From: Natronohydrobacter sp.
Lineage (GTDB): Bacteria; Pseudomonadota; Alphaproteobacteria; Rhodobacterales; Rhodobacteraceae
DNA: 12,108 bases
Assembly (NCBI GenBank): GCA_007118445.1
Contig: SKRP01000124.1
Location: forward strand, 1 to 12,108
Direction: 5' to 3'
Of this stretch, positions 8,883 to 12,108 are shown in pieces. The notes beneath the pieces are model-generated. The model was not told where the DNA came from. It ran no database searches and was given only the letters and a program-made list of their open reading frames with translations. Every line of letters begins with the position of its first letter. Positions within the stretch are counted from its first letter, which is position 1. The position numbers and the translations under genes are program-made.

Positions 8883-10112
8883 GTGAAGGTTCTTTTCGTC
8901 CATCAGAACTTTCCTGGCCAGTTCAGGCATCTCGCGCCCGCTCTGGCCGCACGCGGCCATAAGGTTTTTGCACTGACCGCCGAGTCCAACAGCCAGACAA
9001 CGCCGATCCGGACCTATCGCTATCCGATGCCCGACCCCGCCCCGGACCGCGAACACTCGCGGCTGGGCACGACCTATACGGCAATGACGGATCGCGCATA
9101 TCGGGTCGCGCGCGCGGCCATTCAGCTGCGCGACAGGATGGGCTTCACGCCGGATGTGATCTTTGGCCATTCCGGCTGGGGCGAGACGCTCTTTCTGCGC
9201 GAGGTCTGGCCCGAGGCGCGTCTGCTGGTCTATGCCGAATTCTACTATGCGACACGCGGTCTGGATGTGGGGTTCGACCCGGAATTCAGCCGCACGGACC
9301 CGGCCACCGGCTTTGCCGTGACCGCAAGGCAGGCACATCTCGCGCTGGCCATGGTGCAGGCGGATGCGGCGCTGTCGCCGACCGAATGGCAGGCCGATAC
9401 CTTTCCGCCCTGCTTCCGCGACAAGATCACCATCACGCATGACGGTGTCGATACCGACCGGCTGGTGCCGGATCCTGCGGCCAGTTTCACCTTGCCGGAC
9501 GGGCGCGTGCTGCGCGCCGGTGACGAGGTGCTGACCTATGTTGCCCGCAATCTGGAACCCTATCGCGGCACGCATATCTTTCTGCGCGCGCTGCCCGAGC
9601 TGCTCGCGGCGCGGCCTGAAGCACAGGTGCTCATCATCGGCGGGGACGGGGTCAGCTATGGTGCGGCCCCGCCGCAGGGCACATGGCGCGCGCAGTTCCA
9701 GCGCGAACTGGGCGCGCGGCTGGACCCGGCGCGGGTGCATTTTCTGGGCCGTCTGCCCTATGAGGATTACTGCCGCGTGATCCGGATCGGACGCGCTCAT
9801 GCCTATCTGACGATTCCCTTCGTGCTGTCATGGTCCATGCTCGAAGCCATGTCGATGGGGGCCTGTGTCATCGCCTCGCGTACCGGGCCGGTCGAGGAGG
9901 TCATTGCCGATGGCGCAAACGGGCGGCTGGTCGATTTCTTCGATACGGATGCCTGGTCCGAGGCGCTGATTGCTGCGCTTGCCGACCCGCAGGGCCATGC
10001 TGCGATGCGCAGGGCGGCGCGCGCCAGCATCGTCGAGAATTATGACCTCAAGCGCCTCTGCCTGCCGCGCCTGATCCGGTTTGTCGAAACTCGCACCGCC
10101 GGAAACCTGTGA
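8883..10112 (+). CDS. Glycosyltransferase family 4 protein
   Basis: A 409-residue retaining-type GT-B glycosyltransferase predicted to move a sugar from a nucleotide donor to an unknown acceptor at the cytoplasmic face of the membrane. The N-terminal Rossmann domain begins with KVLFVHQNFPGQFRHLAPAL (2-21), which I recognise as the Glyco_trans_4_3-type N-terminus. HSGWGETLFLREVWP (96-110) is also typical of it. The C-terminal domain includes THDGVDTDRL (185-194), the strand-loop YVARNLEPYRGTHIFLRALP (219-238), LIIGGDGVSYG (250-260) and SMLEAMSMGACVIAS (318-332). The usual EX7E motif is incomplete: Glu321 is present, but the residue eight before it is Phe313. There are no membrane segments. It starts 16 bp after yejF, so probably the last gene of the same transcript. 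Envelope or exopolysaccharide sugar transfer is a reasonable guess; no wider polysaccharide cluster is visible. Confidence 0.85.
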   Translation: MKVLFVHQNFPGQFRHLAPALAARGHKVFALTAESNSQTTPIRTYRYPMPDPAPDREHSRLGTTYTAMTDRAYRVARAAIQLRDRMGFTPDVIFGHSGWGETLFLREVWPEARLLVYAEFYYATRGLDVGFDPEFSRTDPATGFAVTARQAHLALAMVQADAALSPTEWQADTFPPCFRDKITITHDGVDTDRLVPDPAASFTLPDGRVLRAGDEVLTYVARNLEPYRGTHIFLRALPELLAARPEAQVLIIGGDGVSYGAAPPQGTWRAQFQRELGARLDPARVHFLGRLPYEDYCRVIRIGRAHAYLTIPFVLSWSMLEAMSMGACVIASRTGPVEEVIADGANGRLVDFFDTDAWSEALIAALADPQGHAAMRRAARASIVENYDLKRLCLPRLIRFVETRTAGNL

Positions 10113-10212
10113 CAACAGGTCTGCAGGGCTGGCTATGCGGTCAAAACGCCGGATATTGTCGTGCAGAAAGCTGATAGCTTGCACAAGCTGCGCGCGGCGG
10201 ATGCTGAGCAAA

Positions 10213-10246
10213 CGATAAGGCCCCGGCATGTGCCGGGGCCTTATCG
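10213..10246. terminator. Bidirectional terminator between convergent genes
   Basis: A perfect 16-bp inverted repeat (left arm 10213-10228, right arm 10231-10246) is separated by two bases; in RNA this gives a 15-bp stem with an ATGT loop. The core arm is AAGGCCCCGGC. It lies 100 bases past the glycosyltransferase stop and about 80 bases past the stop of the minus-strand gene. In either direction the arm ends in an A/T-rich segment (CCTTATCG followed by AGTTTCTTG on the plus strand, TTTGC on the minus strand), though there is no long uninterrupted T-run. The symmetry suits the convergent genes. Confidence 0.85.
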
Positions 10247-10325
10247 AGTTTCTTGTCATTTATCTGTGACTGCTTCGGGCAAAGGGCCGGGCCGCAGTCG
10301 GGTTGCGGAAGCCGGCAGCGCCGCT

Positions 10326-12108
10326 TTACCGCGATGCCTGCTGGCGGGCAGGTTCGTCAAATTCCGAGCCGGATGACAGCCGGAAGGCACCGCCCTCGGC
10401 GCGCTCCAGTCGGCCTTCGCGCAGCAGTGTTCCGAAACCACGCAGCATGTCATCGCGCGAGACAGCCTTGCCCTCGTTGAACGCGATGACGTAATTCATC
10501 AACTCGACCCGCGAAAAGGCATCCTGACCTTTCATATGCGTCGCATAGGCGGCTGCGGCTTCGATCTGTTCATCCAGCAGCCAGGCATCGACGCGGGTAG
10601 CGAACTCCTTGAAGCTCTTCATGTCATCCGCGATATCCTGACCGGGCTGGCGCAGGTTGGTCAGATCGACAGGTGTATTCGCAGCGCTCTTGACCCGCCG
10701 GGGACGGACCGGTCCTTTTGCGGCTGGCGTATCGATCCGCTGTTCGGAGACCAGAACCAGCGGCGCGCGTCCTGTATCCGGGCGCTGGCTCTGACCGCGT
10801 GCAATCGGTGCTGGTCTGCGCGGGAAAGGGCGTGCCGGTTCGGCAGCTTCAGGCGCTGGCTGTTCCGGGACTGTTGCGACAGCCTCCTCTGTCGAAGGGT
10901 GATCCCGGACCGGGTCCGGCGTTGGTTCTGACGCGGTACTGCTGCGTGTCTTCCCGCCAGTTTCACTCGCGCGCTGCGCGGCTGGTTCCAGCAATTCCGG
11001 GATCTCCATGTTTTCCCGATAAAGCTCGATCTCGCGCTCATTGGCAAGATCGCGACGGCGCGGGCCGCTGATTTCCTCATCCGCGCGGGTCGCATCGACC
11101 GCGACACGCATATGTTCGAAAGCATCTCTGCGGCGCAGCGCATCCTGCTGGACAAGCTCGCTATGCGCTGTTTCCATCAGGCGGGCGGCCGTATCATCCG
11201 TATTGTCGGTCAAGGCAGCGAAGACCTTGTTGCCCTTCGATGCACGCTTGCCCAATGCATCTTTTTCGATGGACGCAAGTTCGCCGATCAGATCATCCTC
11301 GTCGACATCCGCAAGGCCGGTATCGCCCAGAAGATTGCGAATCTGCGACCGGAGATCTGCCTCATTCAGTTCGGCTTCCGGTTCCGGCTCAGAGGCGTCG
11401 GCAACGATGTTCTCGGACATCGAATCACTTGTATCCGCATCGATATTCTCGGGGATAGAGACTGTGTCTGCCGCTTTGTCATCCTCGACAATATCGGATG
11501 TCTTCTGCGCCTCTGTCGCGATGTCGTTTGCTGGTGCCGGGTCGAAAAGTGCGTCTTCGTCATTCAGTTCGTCTTCGTCAGCGCGGTCAAAATGCGCGGC
11601 GAGGACCGATCTGTCCATGGGTTCATCAGACCGCTGCACCTGCACTGGTGCGCCCTCATCATAAAGCTCGTCGGCAAGGAAATCATCGTGATCTGCCGGA
11701 ACTTCGCTGGCGCTTGCAGGCTGTGCTGTGTCCGGTTCAAACCCGCTTTCAGAAGTCTCGGATTTGACCGGCGCAGTCTGTTCTTCGAATAGGGAAAGCG
11801 GGGTTGGCTCTGCGGTCGCAGCTTCGGAGGCTTCTGAAGATCTGGCAACGGCATCGCGGATTCGCGCGAGTTTGTCACTCAACCCGGCCGGGACGCCGGA
11901 AACTGCGCTGGCAGCAGTCTCGACAAAAGCCGGGACAGCGTCGGAGGAGAACGATTCGGGCTTTTCTTCCGGCACGTTATGCGCAAGTGGTTCCTCAGCC
12001 TCAGCCTCAGCCTCAGCCTCAGCCTCAGCCTCAGCCTCAGCCTCAGCCTCAGCCTCAGCCTCAGCCTCAGCCTCAGCCTCAGCCTCAGCCTCAGCCTCAG
12101 CCTCAGCC
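10326..12108 (-). CDS. Acidic low-complexity protein of unknown function with Ala-Glu repeat tract (5' end outside window)
   Basis: I cannot name a characterised family. At least 593 residues are visible; the frame remains open to the right edge, so the start lies outside. Reading N to C: (1) an (Ala-Glu)19 tract encoded by the hexamer repeat; (2) about 200 mostly acidic, Ser/Ala/Asp/Glu-rich, disordered-looking residues, with a short helical motif LSDKLARIRDAVAR at about nt 11881-11840; (3) a helix-rich charged segment (nt ~11360-11076) with LRSQIRNLLGDTGLADVDED and DALRRRDAFEHMRVAVDATR; (4) a Pro/Arg-rich linker with the motif APLVLVSEQRID (nt ~10766-10731); (5) a C-terminal globular segment (nt ~10628-10356) with EAAAAYATHMKGQDAFSRVE and a winged-helix-like run ending GTLLREGRLERAEGGAFRL. 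There is no signal peptide or membrane segment in the visible part. From memory, Rhodobacterales genomes carry similar hypothetical proteins; this is unverified. It ends in TAA and is convergent with the glycosyltransferase. A GTG at 11973-11975 has no ribosome site and is not a credible start. Confidence 0.8.
   Translation of the reverse strand, partial: AEAEAEAEAEAEAEAEAEAEAEAEAEAEAEAEAEAEAEEPLAHNVPEEKPESFSSDAVPAFVETAASAVSGVPAGLSDKLARIRDAVARSSEASEAATAEPTPLSLFEEQTAPVKSETSESGFEPDTAQPASASEVPADHDDFLADELYDEGAPVQVQRSDEPMDRSVLAAHFDRADEDELNDEDALFDPAPANDIATEAQKTSDIVEDDKAADTVSIPENIDADTSDSMSENIVADASEPEPEAELNEADLRSQIRNLLGDTGLADVDEDDLIGELASIEKDALGKRASKGNKVFAALTDNTDDTAARLMETAHSELVQQDALRRRDAFEHMRVAVDATRADEEISGPRRRDLANEREIELYRENMEIPELLEPAAQRASETGGKTRSSTASEPTPDPVRDHPSTEEAVATVPEQPAPEAAEPARPFPRRPAPIARGQSQRPDTGRAPLVLVSEQRIDTPAAKGPVRPRRVKSAANTPVDLTNLRQPGQDIADDMKSFKEFATRVDAWLLDEQIEAAAAYATHMKGQDAFSRVELMNYVIAFNEGKAVSRDDMLRGFGTLLREGRLERAEGGAFRLSSGSEFDEPARQQASR
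11993..12108. repeat. Perfect hexanucleotide tandem repeat (CCTCAG)n, coding for Ala-Glu
   Basis: At least 19.3 uninterrupted copies of the 6-base unit CCTCAG (plus strand) run to the window edge with no mismatch. On the minus strand the unit reads GAGGCT in the frame of the acidic protein, giving alternating Glu and Ala. The frame GGC-TGA would hit a stop in every unit and the third would give Arg-Leu, so the Glu-Ala frame is the one continuing the gene. Because the unit is a multiple of three, copy-number changes alter length but never frame. The tract may extend past the window. Confidence 0.97.

Noticed and set aside
11041..11664. Plus-strand serine-rich frame of 207 codons
   Set aside because: It is the antisense reading of the Asp/Glu/Ala-rich region of the minus-strand protein; Asp and Glu codons read backward give many Ser and Ser/Phe codons.
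11973..11975. GTG as the start of the acidic minus-strand protein
   Set aside because: No Shine-Dalgarno-like sequence precedes it and the frame stays open upstream through the whole hexamer tract.
11993..12108. CRISPR-like or other array
   Set aside because: The unit is six bases with no spacers; it is a simple-sequence repeat inside a coding frame.

Overview
The window looks like a chromosomal segment of a GC-rich alphaproteobacterium, most likely from the Rhodobacterales (Rhodobacteraceae / Roseobacter-like). This is inferred from the codon bias toward G/C in third positions, an alphaproteobacterial prephenate dehydratase, a membrane-anchored CycM/c_y-type cytochrome c next to it, a complete YejABEF-type peptide importer, and an intergenic element of a style I associate with this family. 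No database search was run. Nothing indicates a plasmid, phage or insertion sequence; it reads as ordinary core chromosome apart from the right edge.

Layout. (1) 1-1220, plus strand: the C-terminal part of the DNA polymerase III delta subunit (holA), cut by the window edge, followed 11 bp later by a glutathione S-transferase-like protein. (2) 1221-1430: a short intergenic stretch between convergent genes, with two hairpins and a probable family-specific intergenic element. (3) 1431-2261, minus strand: prephenate dehydratase (pheA), divergent from a cytochrome c gene at 2383-2889 that ends in a strong intrinsic terminator (2916-2944). (4) 3078-8866, plus strand: a tight yejA-yejB-yejE-yejF cluster with gaps of 12 bp, 3 bp and a 4-bp ATGA overlap. 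It encodes a periplasmic peptide-binding protein, two permeases and a double ATPase. A family-4 glycosyltransferase (8883-10112, GTG start) follows 16 bp later and is probably co-transcribed. (5) 10113-10325: the spacer between convergent genes, holding a near-perfect 34-bp palindrome that should terminate transcription from both sides. (6) 10326-12108, minus strand: a long acidic, low-complexity protein with a folded-looking C-terminal domain. Its reading frame runs off the right edge through at least 19 perfect copies of a hexanucleotide that encode an Ala-Glu dipeptide tract.

Functional picture. The Yej cluster is a self-contained ABC importer for oligopeptides or peptide-like compounds: YejA captures substrate in the periplasm, YejB/YejE form the channel, and YejF supplies ATP hydrolysis. 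The glycosyltransferase is a neighbour with no obvious mechanistic link. The cytochrome is a membrane-tethered electron carrier, and pheA belongs to phenylalanine synthesis; the two share an upstream region but no pathway. The least explained part is the right-hand acidic protein with its hexanucleotide tract. I did not find convincing evidence of a wholly new multi-gene system.
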